64,000 bases of DNA from Diacronema lutheri (taxonomy: Eukaryota; Haptophyta; Pavlovophyceae; Pavlovales; Pavlovaceae), in the NCBI GenBank assembly GCA_019448385.1, contig JAGTXO010000006.1, positions 620,001 to 684,000 of the forward strand, written 5' to 3'. Below the pieces are notes generated by a model that saw only the letters and a list, made by a program, of their open reading frames with translations, did no database searches and was not told the origin of the DNA. Made by a program: the position numbers and the translations under genes. Shown here piece after piece: positions 1-9,042 of the stretch. The number at the start of each line of letters is the position of its first letter. The first letter of the stretch is position 1.

Positions 1-1556
1 ATCGTGACGCCGCGGTGCGCGACGTGGATCGCGCCGTTGAGCGAGATGCGCATCGTCGTGCCCACGAAGACGAGCGCGCGCACGACGTCGTCGGCGCGCG
101 GCCCGCCCTCGGGAGCGTCCGGCTCGTCGCTGCCGGTGCCCACGCCGGCGCGGCCGTCCTCCAGCTCGAGCGGCACGCCCTGCGCCTCGGCGCGCGCGCG
201 GTCCGTCTCAGACACGTCGTGCGGCGGCGCGATGTACGCCGCTCGCTCCATCGCCGCGACGAGGTCGTCGGCGCGCTCGCACGCGCCGACGAGGCGCGCA
301 AAGTATCGCGAGTCTGCCATCCGGTTGTCGAGCAGGTTGAGCAGCCGGATCGATTTGTTCGCCGCAACCTCGAACGTGAGGAGCACCGCGTCGACGTCGC
401 CCAGCCCCTTGCCGTTCAGCTCGAAGATCGACGCCTCGGGCGCAAAGCCGCAGACGGTGCGGATGCGCGCGGGCGAGACGGCGGCCGCGGCCGCCGTGAC
501 GCTGACGGCAGCTGCCGCGGAGAAGGCATTGCCGAGCAAATTGAGGTACTCGAGAATGTCCGAGCGCCTGCACAGCTCGGCGATCTGCGCGATGTCCGCG
601 TCGACGAGCCCGAGGCCGAAGATGTCGATGTGCCGCAGCGACGAGTTGAGGGACAACAGTTTACAGAGCACGCGCGCCTCACGGCGCGACGGGACGACGC
701 CAACCTTCACCTTGGTGAGGCGGTTGCGCTCAATGGCGTGAAGCGGGATGGGCGGACGCATCTCGAGCAGCGCGGGCACATAATCGCGAACCGACAGCTC
801 GACGCCCGACGCGAACCGGCGGATGCGCACGGCGTGCACGACGAGCGTCGCGAGAGTCGCGACGAGTCCGAGCACGAGCGCGGCCACGACGGCGCCGCCG
901 ACGGCGAGCGTGCCCGAGCCGGCGGCGCCGAGGAGCGCGAGCTCGACGACGAGCATGAGTGGCGCCTCGATGAGCGCCTCGAGGGTGCCGCGCGCCGTGC
1001 CGTACGCCGCGATCCGGTTGACGCGCTCGCGGATGGCCGGGTCCGCCATCGACGACTTCCACGTGAGCGCGAGGCCGACCGCGGCGCAGTCGAGCGCGAA
1101 AACGGCGATCGGCGCGATGAAGAGAGTGTGCAACACCGCGAGCACGTACTGGACGGGCGTCCACGCCGCCGAGTGCATCGAGTAGCGTGCGCGCACGATG
1201 AGCGCGCCCGCGGTGAGGTGGTTGGCGCCCATCACGAGCGCGACGATGGCCGCCGGACCGGGCTGGCCGGCGATGACGAGCGCAGTGGCGATGCCCGCGT
1301 CGGTGAGCAGGTCAATGACGAAAGCAACGCGTACGTACACGATCAGCGCGAAGCGCGTCGACGCGCGCTCGCGCAGCTCAGCCCAGTCGCAGCGCGCGCG
1401 CGCCGCGAGTTCCGAGTCGGTCGACAGCCCGCGCTTGGGGGGCTGCTTGGGCGCCTTGGTGCGCGACGGGAGCGGCAGCACCCAGCTACGCTTGCCTACC
1501 ACCGACGCGTCGGGCTCCGGGTCGGCGTCCGTCGAGAGTTGCAGCTTCTTGTCCAT
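1..1556 (-). CDS. Polytopic membrane protein with C-terminal leucine-rich repeats (3' end beyond window)
   Basis: The minus-strand reading frame is open from ATG at 1556 to the left edge (518 codons, no stop seen), so the C-terminus is missing. The N-terminus MDKKLQLSTDADPEPD is hydrophilic. About 100 to 260 residues in there are five or six hydrophobic stretches, for example IAPIAVFALDCAAVGLAL and a long Ala/Leu/Val helix pair. After these come leucine-rich-repeat-like segments such as LRHIDIFGLGLVDADIAQI and ILEYLNLLGNAF, of the ribonuclease-inhibitor style. An acidic segment rich in Glu and Asp follows. A membrane-anchored LRR protein is a reasonable description. I recognise no specific family and infer no enzymatic activity. 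It lies 178 bp downstream of Ku70 on the same strand. No intron is needed in the visible part. Confidence 0.72.
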   Translation of the reverse strand, partial: MDKKLQLSTDADPEPDASVVGKRSWVLPLPSRTKAPKQPPKRGLSTDSELAARARCDWAELRERASTRFALIVYVRVAFVIDLLTDAGIATALVIAGQPGPAAIVALVMGANHLTAGALIVRARYSMHSAAWTPVQYVLAVLHTLFIAPIAVFALDCAAVGLALTWKSSMADPAIRERVNRIAAYGTARGTLEALIEAPLMLVVELALLGAAGSGTLAVGGAVVAALVLGLVATLATLVVHAVRIRRFASGVELSVRDYVPALLEMRPPIPLHAIERNRLTKVKVGVVPSRREARVLCKLLSLNSSLRHIDIFGLGLVDADIAQIAELCRRSDILEYLNLLGNAFSAAAAVSVTAAAAAVSPARIRTVCGFAPEASIFELNGKGLGDVDAVLLTFEVAANKSIRLLNLLDNRMADSRYFARLVGACERADDLVAAMERAAYIAPPHDVSETDRARAEAQGVPLELEDGRAGVGTGSDEPDAPEGGPRADDVVRALVFVGTTMRISLNGAIHVAHRGVT

Positions 1557-1734
1557 CGCCCTTCCGCGGCGCTCGATCGCCCTCGGCGACTTCGTCGAGT
1601 CGGCGGTGGCTTCCTGGAAACGGCCTTTCGGGCTTCCTGGGCCCGGCGAGTTTTCAGTTTTTCCGGAGAAGTTCACGCCGGCTCGAAAGTTGAAGGCAAG
1701 GAAAGTGGAGGCGTCACCCGTGACCCGTCACGCT

Positions 1735-3815
1735 TCAGCCATCGGCGACATGCGCGGCGACGCGCGCGACGAGGTCAGACTTTTTGCCCGATTTTTTGAG
1801 CCCGTGCTGCTCGCAGTACCCCTTCAGCGCGTCGGCATTGAGCGCGTCGAGCGCGCCCGCGCTCGACGCGAGCGCGCGCCACTCGTCGTCCGTCTCGGGC
1901 ACTGCGGCCTTTGGCGGCCGCTTCTTCTTGGCGCCCGCGTCCGGATCGTACTCGTCGCCGTACGCCGCGCCGCGCAACCTCTCCACCTGCTCGCGCGCGC
2001 GCTTGAGCGCGCGCTCCTCGTCGGGCAGCGTCGCGTCGACGACGGCCTGCGGCGCCTCGTTCAGCGCGGCCGCCTCGAGCGCGGTGTAAAAGTGGGCGAG
2101 GACGGGGCTCGGCTTGGGCTCGTACTCGACGCCCAGCGCGCGCACCACCTCGCGCGCCGCATCGACGGCCTCGGCAGACGGCGCCGCGCGCGAGACGGCG
2201 AGGGGCACGTCACGCAAGTCGTCCGAGTATGGCAGCCGCGCGACGTGAAAGCCAAACGGGAGCTCAACAATGCCGCCAGCGGCGCGCGGCGCGCGGCGCT
2301 CGAGCTGCGGCGACAGCGCGAGCAGCCGCGGCTGCCCGCCCTTGCTCACCCAGCTCGCCACCATCGCGACGCGCTTCGCGGCCATCTGCGTGATGAGCGC
2401 ACGGCACGCGCCCGCCGAGCCGCTCGCGACCTCGTTGCTCGCCGTGGCGAAGGCGGCGGCGCCAACCATGTGGTAGGGCTGCAGCTCGGCTGCGGGCACA
2501 AACCCAATGCAGCGCAACCCGGCGTCGCCAAAGTCGGCAAGCTTGGCTTTCTCGCCCTGTGCGCGCGACGCCACGCGTTGCACGCGCGCGCGCGGCGGCG
2601 CGTGGGCGTGCGTCGAGGCGACGGCGCGCGCGGGGGGCCGCGCGCACCGGCTCAAACGTTGCGATCGTGCCGCCCACGAAGAAGAGATGGCCGAGCTGGA
2701 ACTCGTTGAGGAAGGCGGTCGTCTTCTCGCACAAGCGGCGGACGCTCCGCACGATGAGCTCGTTGGTGCGCAGGTCGACGGTGCGCGCGGCGGGCTTGTG
2801 CTTCTTCTGGACGAGGTTGACGAGCGCGAGCCCGATCTTCTGGCCCGACGGCAGCGCGAGCGCGACCCGCTTGCGCACGAGGCGGCGCGCGGCGGAGCGG
2901 CGGACGAGGGCGTGCACCGCACCAGCCTCGCCGCTCGCACAAACGGTCAGCTCGTCGGCAGGCGTGTCGGCGTTGAAGTCGGCGTCGGCGGCGCCGGCGA
3001 GCGCAACGCCGTCGGGCTGCGCCGGCTTGCGGTTCGCCGCGACCACCTTGCGCCAAAAGGCACCGAGCTCGAGCGGCGGTCCAGGCGGTTGGAAAAAAAA
3101 CGGGATCAGTGCGATGCCCTGCTCAAGCATGTCGCGCGACTTCATGCTCGCCTCGTGCTCGCCCGCGCGCACTGGATCGGCTGCACGCAGCGGCGCGGCG
3201 CGCGCGCGCGCGCGAGCGCGAGCGCGTCGGCAGGAGGCAGTCGCGTGGTGCGGCGGCGCGGCGGCGCAGCGGCGCACCCGCATGGTCGGCGCACGTGAAG
3301 AAGATGCAGCGCTTGGTGGCGTCGTTGGCCTTGAGCTCCTTGCTCAGGAGCAGCTGCACGTGGTGCAGCGCCATGCTCACGCTCAGCCTTCCCTCCTCGC
3401 CCTCCTCCATCGGCCCGCCAATGTCGGCGCCAAAGTCGCCCTTGCCAAAGAGCTTCGCCTCGGCGACGAGGTTGCGCAGCTCGCGGATCCGGCTCGCGCG
3501 CAGCTCGGCGAGCGGCATGAGGACGGACTGGTGCGCAAAATCGTATGCGTTGCCCGTCTTTGCCGTCCCGACGAGCACGACCGCCATCAAATCCGATTCG
3601 GCCGACACGATGCGCTCGGTCATGCACCGCGCCACGCAGTCGAGGGCGACAAACGCGAATGGCAGGCCGCCGAGCTGGTGCTCGAGCATCGGCTTGCGCG
3701 CGTCGATGACGAAAACGACCACGTCTCGCCGCGACAGCTCGGGCTTGGCCTCGTCCATTGGGTCGGCCTCCTGCGCTTCTCCCCCCGCATCCGGGTCGAA
3801 GTCCTCATCCTCCAT
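1735..3815 (-). CDS. KU70: Ku70 (XRCC6-like) DNA end-binding protein, 3 exons
   Basis: Exons on the minus strand are 3815-3278, 3180-2648 and 2556-1735, with introns of 97 and 91 bp. Both introns are GT-AG with GTGCGC donors, and the phases agree (1893 nt, 630 aa; human Ku70 has 609). The N-terminal third is the von Willebrand A-like domain (DVVVFVIDARKPML). The central Ku beta-barrel core follows, and the fourth quarter carries GLRCIGFVPAAELQPYHM, matching the LxxMGFKPL region of other Ku70s. The last 35 residues form a SAP DNA-binding motif (LKGYCEQHGLKKSGKK). The SAP tail distinguishes Ku70 from Ku80. Known role: with Ku80 it forms the ring that loads on double-strand breaks and recruits non-homologous end-joining factors in the nucleus. 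The introns are almost pure GC-alternating sequence. Identification is firm; the exact splice sites are my reading. Confidence 0.95.
3181..3277 (-). other. Ku70 intron 1
   Basis: A 97-bp intron with GTGCGCC donor and GTGCAG acceptor, splitting a codon in phase 1. It is packed with GC-alternating sequence, as is typical of introns throughout this window. Confidence 0.85.
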
Positions 3816-3946
3816 GGCGAACGGCGGAGGGCACCTCTCTCTTCTCTCACAGAACTCTAAATTCTAAATTCGATTTTGCCGCCAAAAGCGGGCCGGACGG
3901 CGGACGCTCATGTCATCTCGTCGCGCCCTCCAGCCACGGCGCATTC

Positions 3947-5488
3947 TCAGCATGCCCGCCCGTCCGTTCCCTCCGCACGTCCCTGCCCCCGCCAGGCCCC
4001 GTCCACCCTCTCTCCGTCTGTCAAGCCGCCACGCGCGCCGGCGCCAGCGGCGAGCAGCGCCTCCTTGGAGACGGCGCGGCGCAGCTTGCCGGCAGCGGCC
4101 GCCCAGACGAGCTGCGAGGTGAAGTCGACGATCCAGCTGGCGTGCTCGCCGGTCGCGGCCTTGCCGCCCGCATCGCCGCCGACCTGGTCGACCCAGCCGA
4201 GATGGCCGCCGCCGTGCGTGCTCACCACGACGACGTTGTCCATCAAGTCGTAGAGCTCGCGCCTGCCCGCCTCGATGCGCGCGCTCGGGCAGAGCCAATC
4301 GTCGTCCGCGTTGATGAGCACCACCGGGCACACCGCCTCCAGGCTGCGGAACGTGAAGATCGGGTCCGCCTTGTCGATCATGTGCGCGAGCGACCGGAAG
4401 CCGTACGCGGGCAGACACGCAGTGTCCCACTCACCAACTGTCGACGCGCGAGCGAGCGCGTCGAGGCGAAAGGCCGGGCGAGTGCGCTCGAGCGCGCGCA
4501 GGAATGCGACATTTTTGTGCCCGACGCCGCGCGAGCCGTCGAAGATCGTGCGCCGCCACTTGCCCGCGACGAAACGGCCCGTCATGCCTGAGTAGACAGC
4601 GTCGGCAACGCCGCCCGTCGCGGCGGCCGAGTGGCCATACGCGTAGAGCAGGATGGCGTCGATCCGCAGCGCGCGCGCCTCGTCCGCGTTTCGGCTCGCC
4701 CAGTTGGCCACCATCGCCGAGCCGAACGAGCAGCCGATGAACACGAGAGGCGAGCGCGGGTGCGCCGCGCGCACGTGCCGCAGCACGACGCCCGGGTCGT
4801 CGGTCGAAAGGTAGGCTGTGCCGGGCAGCCGCGCCGAATCGAGCGCCAGCCCATTGAAACCCGGGTACACGACGCTGCACACGGCCGGCGCGCACCCCGC
4901 GGCATGGCCGCGCTCGAGCAGCGCGCCGAGGAGCATTGGCGCAAAGCCGTTGTGAGACTCGCATGCACCCACGCCCGGGAACGCGACGACGACGGGCGCA
5001 TCGTCGCGGCGGCGTGAGGTGGCGCCTTCGGCTGCGAGCTCGAGCCAATCGATCGCAACGGAGCCGCCGTCCGCGCAGCGCAGCGTCTCGCGCGTCGCCG
5101 TGATCGCGCGCGTCGCCGCGGGCAGCGAGCCGTCGCCTGCGGTGCCGGGCGCGAGCGCGCGCGCGGGCCTCTGGTCGGGGATCTTGTGCAGCTTGGCGTA
5201 GAGCACGGTCGTCTGCACGACGGGGTGCGAAGCCCATAGCTCCTTCGGGCGCGTGTACGGCTGCATGAACGACGGGCACTCTTGCTCGACGAGCTTGCGC
5301 AGGTGTGCCGTCGCCTCCTCTGGCGCATGATGCCCCATCGACAGGCGCACCGAGCGGCGTACGCGGTGCACGACATCAACGGACGTGCGCGCGGCGCGGC
5401 GCAGCCATATGGAGGCGCACGAGCACGCGAGCGTGAGCGCGAGCACGAGCAGGCAGGCCGCCTGCCCGAGGTCCAAGACTATCCGCAT
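3947..5488 (-). CDS. ABHD1/2/3-type alpha/beta hydrolase with N-terminal membrane anchor
   Basis: A single-exon protein of 513 aa if it starts at ATG 5488. That start is preferred because it opens directly into the signal anchor MRIVLDLGQAACLLVLALTL; an in-frame extension to 5638 would overlap the divergent gene at 5554. The nucleophile elbow is GCSFGS (about residue 253). The acid is in NADDDWLCP and the catalytic histidine in GGGHLGW, so all three members of the Ser-Asp-His triad are visible. The order and the preceding GFNGLALDSARLPGTAY segment fit the ABHD1/ABHD3 (yeast EHT1/YheT) group. These are membrane-bound esterases or phospholipases that act on medium-chain or phospholipid esters. 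The C-terminal 50 residues are low-complexity and Gly/Arg-rich. It forms a head-to-head pair with the RCC reductase-like gene, the start codons being 65 bp apart. The substrate cannot be told from the sequence. Confidence 0.87.
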   Translation of the reverse strand: MRIVLDLGQAACLLVLALTLACSCASIWLRRAARTSVDVVHRVRRSVRLSMGHHAPEEATAHLRKLVEQECPSFMQPYTRPKELWASHPVVQTTVLYAKLHKIPDQRPARALAPGTAGDGSLPAATRAITATRETLRCADGGSVAIDWLELAAEGATSRRRDDAPVVVAFPGVGACESHNGFAPMLLGALLERGHAAGCAPAVCSVVYPGFNGLALDSARLPGTAYLSTDDPGVVLRHVRAAHPRSPLVFIGCSFGSAMVANWASRNADEARALRIDAILLYAYGHSAAATGGVADAVYSGMTGRFVAGKWRRTIFDGSRGVGHKNVAFLRALERTRPAFRLDALARASTVGEWDTACLPAYGFRSLAHMIDKADPIFTFRSLEAVCPVVLINADDDWLCPSARIEAGRRELYDLMDNVVVVSTHGGGHLGWVDQVGGDAGGKAATGEHASWIVDFTSQLVWAAAAGKLRRAVSKEALLAAGAGARGGLTDGERVDGAWRGQGRAEGTDGRAC

Positions 5489-5553
5489 GGCGGTCGGCTG
5501 GTGGAAAACGTGCCAGCCGGAAGCGCCCAAGGGCATCGTTCGGAGGGAGCAAT
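5489..5553. promoter_or_regulatory. 65-bp divergent start region (ABHD hydrolase / RCC reductase-like)
   Basis: This is the entire distance between the two opposing start codons, so the promoters or 5' leaders of the two genes must share or overlap here. I see no TATA-like box. Confidence 0.5.
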
Positions 5554-6405
5554 ATGCCGCACATCGCAATTTCGATCGCGATGTGCGTCGGGTTCGTCGC
5601 ACCACGTGTGGTGCCCTTCCGGCAGCGCGCTCTGGCACATGCGGCGCCGATGATGAGCAGCGCTATTGATCTGGCCGCGGTGCAGACCGCGTGCCTCGCC
5701 AAGATCGAGGCCGCATTTCCGCTCAACGCGCGCGATTTTGCTGCCAGCCTCGACTGTGCGTCCTGGTCGTCAGGCGCGGCGTCGGGCGAGGTCGTCGGAT
5801 TCGCAGGCGAGCCAAAGCTCGGCTGGGTCTCGCGCTCGGTCACGACGGCCAAAAGCGGTGCCGTGCACGCCGAGCTCACCGCGTGGGTCGCGCCCGCATT
5901 CGACCTGCCGCACCTTTACCAGACGCTCAGCCTCGCCGACGGCCGGCTCTCGCTGACGCTCGACTCCGTCTCGCGCGTCGACCTGACGTCCGATGCGCAG
6001 TACCTCGAACAGTACTACCTGTCCACCCTGCCCTGGTACGAGGGCATCCGCGCGTCCGCGCCCGGCGCGACCGACGCGCCGCCCCCGGATGTCTTCATGC
6101 GCCTGCTCCGCTCTCCGATGGTGCTCAGCCTCTCGTTGTCCGACTCGCCCGAGTCGCTCGCGGCGGTGACGCGCGCATGCGAAGAGGCGACGGAGCGTTG
6201 GGTTGGCTGGTGGCAAGGGGCCAAGGAGGTCAATCGCATGAAGGTCGGCGCGCTGTTCGTGCGCGACACCAAGCAGCATCGGATGCGCTTTCAGTCGCAC
6301 ACGGACGTGCTCAAGGCCATTGGCGTCGACTCGGAGCTTGCGGAACGAGTCGCGCAGGCCATCGTCGGCCCTGGCGACGAGCAGTACGTCGGCGGCGCAA
6401 GCTAG
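5554..6405 (+). CDS. Red chlorophyll catabolite reductase-like protein, plastid-targeted
   Basis: An intronless 283-aa protein. The first 35 residues look like the two-part leader used in secondary plastids: a hydrophobic core (IAISIAMCVGFVAP) followed by a basic, Ala-rich stretch. The body matches red chlorophyll catabolite reductase (the ferredoxin-dependent bilin reductase superfamily) in the pattern DLPHLYQTLSLADGRLSLTL, then a YLEQYY segment, then VFMRLLRSPMVLSLSL and an AxxRAxEEATERWVGWW helix. In plants the family reduces the open tetrapyrrole made from pheophorbide during chlorophyll breakdown; distant members act in bilin metabolism. The match is by pattern memory only, so the family is probable and the exact substrate uncertain. 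It ends 26 bp from the stop codon of the convergent gene, and that spacer holds an 11-G run. Confidence 0.72.
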   Translation: MPHIAISIAMCVGFVAPRVVPFRQRALAHAAPMMSSAIDLAAVQTACLAKIEAAFPLNARDFAASLDCASWSSGAASGEVVGFAGEPKLGWVSRSVTTAKSGAVHAELTAWVAPAFDLPHLYQTLSLADGRLSLTLDSVSRVDLTSDAQYLEQYYLSTLPWYEGIRASAPGATDAPPPDVFMRLLRSPMVLSLSLSDSPESLAAVTRACEEATERWVGWWQGAKEVNRMKVGALFVRDTKQHRMRFQSHTDVLKAIGVDSELAERVAQAIVGPGDEQYVGGAS

Positions 6406-6431
6406 CTGCCCCACAAACGGGGGGGGGGGTC

Positions 6432-6995
6432 TCAGACGGTCAACTCGATGGCCTTGTCCTTTGCGAGGCACTGCCACACCAGCCACGAGCCGGCATTGGG
6501 AGGCCTCCGCTCCTGCTGCAGCGTCCAAATGAAGGTGCGCGTTCGGCCGCTGAGCGATACGACGTGCACGAGCTGCGTGGCCATCGCGCCGCGCGTCGGC
6601 GTGCCGCCGTTGCCCACGAGGTTGACCGGCTCGGCGCGCCAACTCTCGCAGTTCACCATCGAGCCGAAGATCGGGTTGCGAGCGAACTTCACAAACTCGT
6701 CCAAAGACGCACCGACAGCCGCACGGCACATGTCGTTGCTGAACGCGAAGCACGTCGCGAGGCCCGAGTCAACCTCCGGAAAGTTGTTGCGCGCGAGCGA
6801 ATCCATGCACGTGCGCACAACGTCCTCCGGAGCGAGCGACGGGTCGGGGTGCGCGACCGCCACAGGTGCGCTCGCCCGCACCAGCGCACGCCTGCAGCTC
6901 CCAACGCCCGTGCGCGCGAGCCCGCGCGCAGGGCACCGCGCGTCCGAAAAGCAGGCTGTCAGCACCAGCGTGGCCACGCGAACACGCGCCGCCAT
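6432..6995 (-). CDS. Small predicted plastid-targeted protein, possibly NTF2-like/DUF4864-like
   Basis: 187 aa from ATG 6995. The leader MAARVRVATLVLTACFSDARC is hydrophobic and then basic, fitting signal plus transit peptide. The mature part begins near PDPSLAPEDVVRTCMDSLAR and continues with FAFSNDMCRAAVGASLDEFV, two conserved-looking tryptophans (VNCESW, GSWLVWQC) and a TFIWTLQQE strand. The alternation of a helix-rich first half with beta strands ending in W-x-W resembles NTF2-like/DUF4864 proteins that plants also send to plastids. I hold that only loosely. The start is chosen because the leader makes sense there; the frame stays open upstream to 7601. It is head-to-head with the next gene, with only 28 bp between start codons. 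Confidence 0.6.
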   Translation of the reverse strand: MAARVRVATLVLTACFSDARCPARGLARTGVGSCRRALVRASAPVAVAHPDPSLAPEDVVRTCMDSLARNNFPEVDSGLATCFAFSNDMCRAAVGASLDEFVKFARNPIFGSMVNCESWRAEPVNLVGNGGTPTRGAMATQLVHVVSLSGRTRTFIWTLQQERRPPNAGSWLVWQCLAKDKAIELTV

Positions 6996-7023
6996 CGCCC
7001 AGGAATCTCTAGAAGACGTGAGG

Positions 7024-7680
7024 ATGCTGCACGGCCTCGTGGTGGCGCTTGTCGCGTACTCGGCTCGGCAGCCTATGTCGCGCGCTGGCCGCTCGGCAGT
7101 GCGCATGAACGCGGCGTGGGAGCTGCGCGTTGCGGGCGCCGTCGACGTCGAGCAGCTTTCCAAGATGTCCAAGCTGCCGACCGGGATCGTGTCGCAGTTT
7201 GTGCAGTCGGGCGCGTCGTGCGTCGGGTGCGACCTGGACGGCAAGGTGCTGGCCTTCGCGCTCGTCAACACGTTTAAGCGTGTGAAGGACAAGGCGGCCG
7301 GCGCGGCGGGCGGACTCGAGACGACCGGCGAGATCATGAAGGTGCACGCGAGCGCGCAGGGCAAGGCGTACGTGCGCCAAACGGTGCTCGGCTCGTTGAA
7401 GCTGCTCAAAGGCCTCGGCGCTTCGGAGGTGCGCAGCAGCGTCGGCAGCACGGATGGCGAGACGATGACTCTGCTGACGTCGCTCGGCCTCGGCGACGCG
7501 GGCCGGTCCGGCGACGGCGGCCTCGTGACGCTCAAAGCCGCGCTCTTTGCGATCAGCACAGACCCAGGGAAGAAGATCGATGCGGCGCCGGTTGCACGCA
7601 AGCCGGTCGCCGTGAGCGCGCCGCCTGCGCCCGTTGCGGAGCAGGACGCCGCTGAGCCCGCGGCCGCCGCCGTGCAGTAG
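7024..7680 (+). CDS. Predicted plastid-targeted GNAT-fold-like protein
   Basis: 218 aa from ATG 7024. The leader MLHGLVVALVAYSARQPMS has a hydrophobic core followed by Arg-rich sequence, as in two-step plastid targeting. The folded part (LRVAGAVDVEQLSKMSKLPT onward) has the outline of a GCN5-related acetyltransferase: a strand GKVLAFALV, then EIMKVHASAQGKAYVRQTVL followed by a helix, then GASEVRSSVGSTDGETM and LLTSLGLG at the place of the usual N-x-x-A-x-x-x-Y-x-x-x-GF end. The acetyl-CoA loop is not canonical, so activity is doubtful. The tail is Pro/Ala-rich. The in-frame sequence upstream (from 6448) is antisense to the neighbouring gene and is taken as non-coding. Confidence 0.58.
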   Translation: MLHGLVVALVAYSARQPMSRAGRSAVRMNAAWELRVAGAVDVEQLSKMSKLPTGIVSQFVQSGASCVGCDLDGKVLAFALVNTFKRVKDKAAGAAGGLETTGEIMKVHASAQGKAYVRQTVLGSLKLLKGLGASEVRSSVGSTDGETMTLLTSLGLGDAGRSGDGGLVTLKAALFAISTDPGKKIDAAPVARKPVAVSAPPAPVAEQDAAEPAAAAVQ

Positions 7681-7803
7681 GCGGGGGGACGAAGTGGGGG
7701 AGGGCCGGAGGGGGGGTGGGGGAGGGGGTCCGATGAGAAATTGTCGCCTACTGTGAGTGTCCAAGAAAAAGGCCCCCTTTTCTGTCCTCGCCGTGGCTGC
7801 CTT
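7681..7803. other. Convergent 3' spacer
   Basis: 123 bp between the stops of the GNAT-like gene and DCP1. It holds a purine-rich G run on the plus strand and no other feature. Confidence 0.6.
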
Positions 7804-8963
7804 TCACTTGAGACCCGAGAGCAACGATTGAAGCAGCGCGTTGCCGTCTTTTGGGTCGGGAGTCGGCATGTTGATTGCCGCGCGCGCAGCCGGCGCGCCG
7901 GCCGGCGCGGGCGTGACGGCGATGGCCTTCACGAACTCCTCCTCGAGCAGCTGCATGAAGCGCTCCTCCTGCACGACGCGCGCGAGCGCCTGCCGGATCG
8001 CCGTGCGCAGTGCCGGGTCGAGCGTGGCGGCGCTTGGCACAGCGGGCGCAATACTGGCGATATGGACCGGCACCGGCCGGGCAGCGGCAAGCTTTGCTGC
8101 CGCCGGCTGCTGCTGGTGCAACTGGGCGCCGCCGGCTTGCAGCTGGCTGAGCAGACCAAGCGCGTCCGTACTGAGCGGCTGCGCGGGCGTCATTGTCGCC
8201 GTCATCGGCGGCGAGCTCGCGATCCGTGCAGCCGCAAAGAATTGTTCCACCGACGTGCCGCGCACGCCGAGCGGCGCGGCGGGCGCGGCAGGCGCGGCAG
8301 GCGCGGCGGGCGCGGCGGGCGCGGCGGGCGCAGCGGGCGAAGGCACGCTGACTGCGGGCTGCTGCTGCTGCGCGGTGACGTATTCAACTAGCCTGCGCGT
8401 GCGCACGAGCGCGGCGCGCGTGAGGCGGTGAGCGACCAGCTTGCGCGGAGCTGATATGTGCGCGCGCGGCGCCTACTGTTCGATCAGCCGGGCCGTGCTA
8501 TCGCGATCCGAAGCCTCGTAGAACCAGAGGCCGAGCACCTGACCCTCCTCGTTCTTGTAGAGCAGAAACTGCGGCAGAATGGCGCGAGCAAGGCGGCAGG
8601 CGGGGCGCGCGCACAGCGTCGAGCGTGACGGAGCGGGCGCGCGAGCGCGCGGTGGCGCGGCGAGTGTGCGCGCACCTCCTCGGTGACTTCGATCGAAAAC
8701 TCCGGTGTTATGCTCTCGACGAGATTGTCCGTGCTGAGCCGGTTGTGGATGAAGAGCTGGTAACGCGGCTCGGCCGAGCGCTCGACGATGTGAAGGGCGC
8801 CCTCCACGTTGTGCCGCTCCCACGGCGAGTCTGCCGACTCATCGTTCGTGTAGACATAGACGACAGCATGCTTGGCCGTGTGTAGCACGCGCGCAATCCG
8901 CGGGTCCTGCTTCTTGAGCACGCCCAGGTTGTACTCCGCCGACTGCGTGTCGGTCGTCTGCAT
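7804..8963 (-). CDS. DCP1: mRNA-decapping enzyme subunit DCP1, 3 exons
   Basis: Exons are 8963-8676, 8568-8477 and 8392-7804, with introns of 107 bp (GTGCGC donor) and 84 bp (GTAGGC donor). Phases agree and give 322 aa. Exons 1 and 2 encode the DCP1 EVH1/WH1 domain: NLGVLKKQDPRIARVL, then WERHNVEGALHIVERS, the proline-ligand region NRLSTDNLVE, and FLLYKNEEGQVLGLWFYE across the first intron. Exon 3 holds a poly-Gln/Ala-Pro linker with a tandem A-A-P repeat, and ends with LRTAIRQALARVVQEERFMQ, the place of the DCP1 C-terminal trimerisation helix. Known role: DCP1 activates the DCP2 Nudix decapping enzyme in cytoplasmic P bodies. The start is placed at MQTTDTQSAEYN because it directly precedes the EVH1 fold. 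Promoter space to the divergent sulfotransferase is 79 bp. Confidence 0.93.
8283..8340. repeat. Ala-Pro-encoding GC microsatellite in DCP1 exon 3
   Basis: Tandem 9-bp units of the GCGGGCGCG type (about six) encode an A-A-P repeat in the linker of DCP1. It stays in frame. Confidence 0.8.
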
Positions 8964-9042
8964 CGCGAGCACGATGCGGGCTTCCCAGGCTTTCAAAAAC
9001 ACGCGGCATTTCCCCAAGGGAGCCCCCAAGGGAGGGAAAGAA

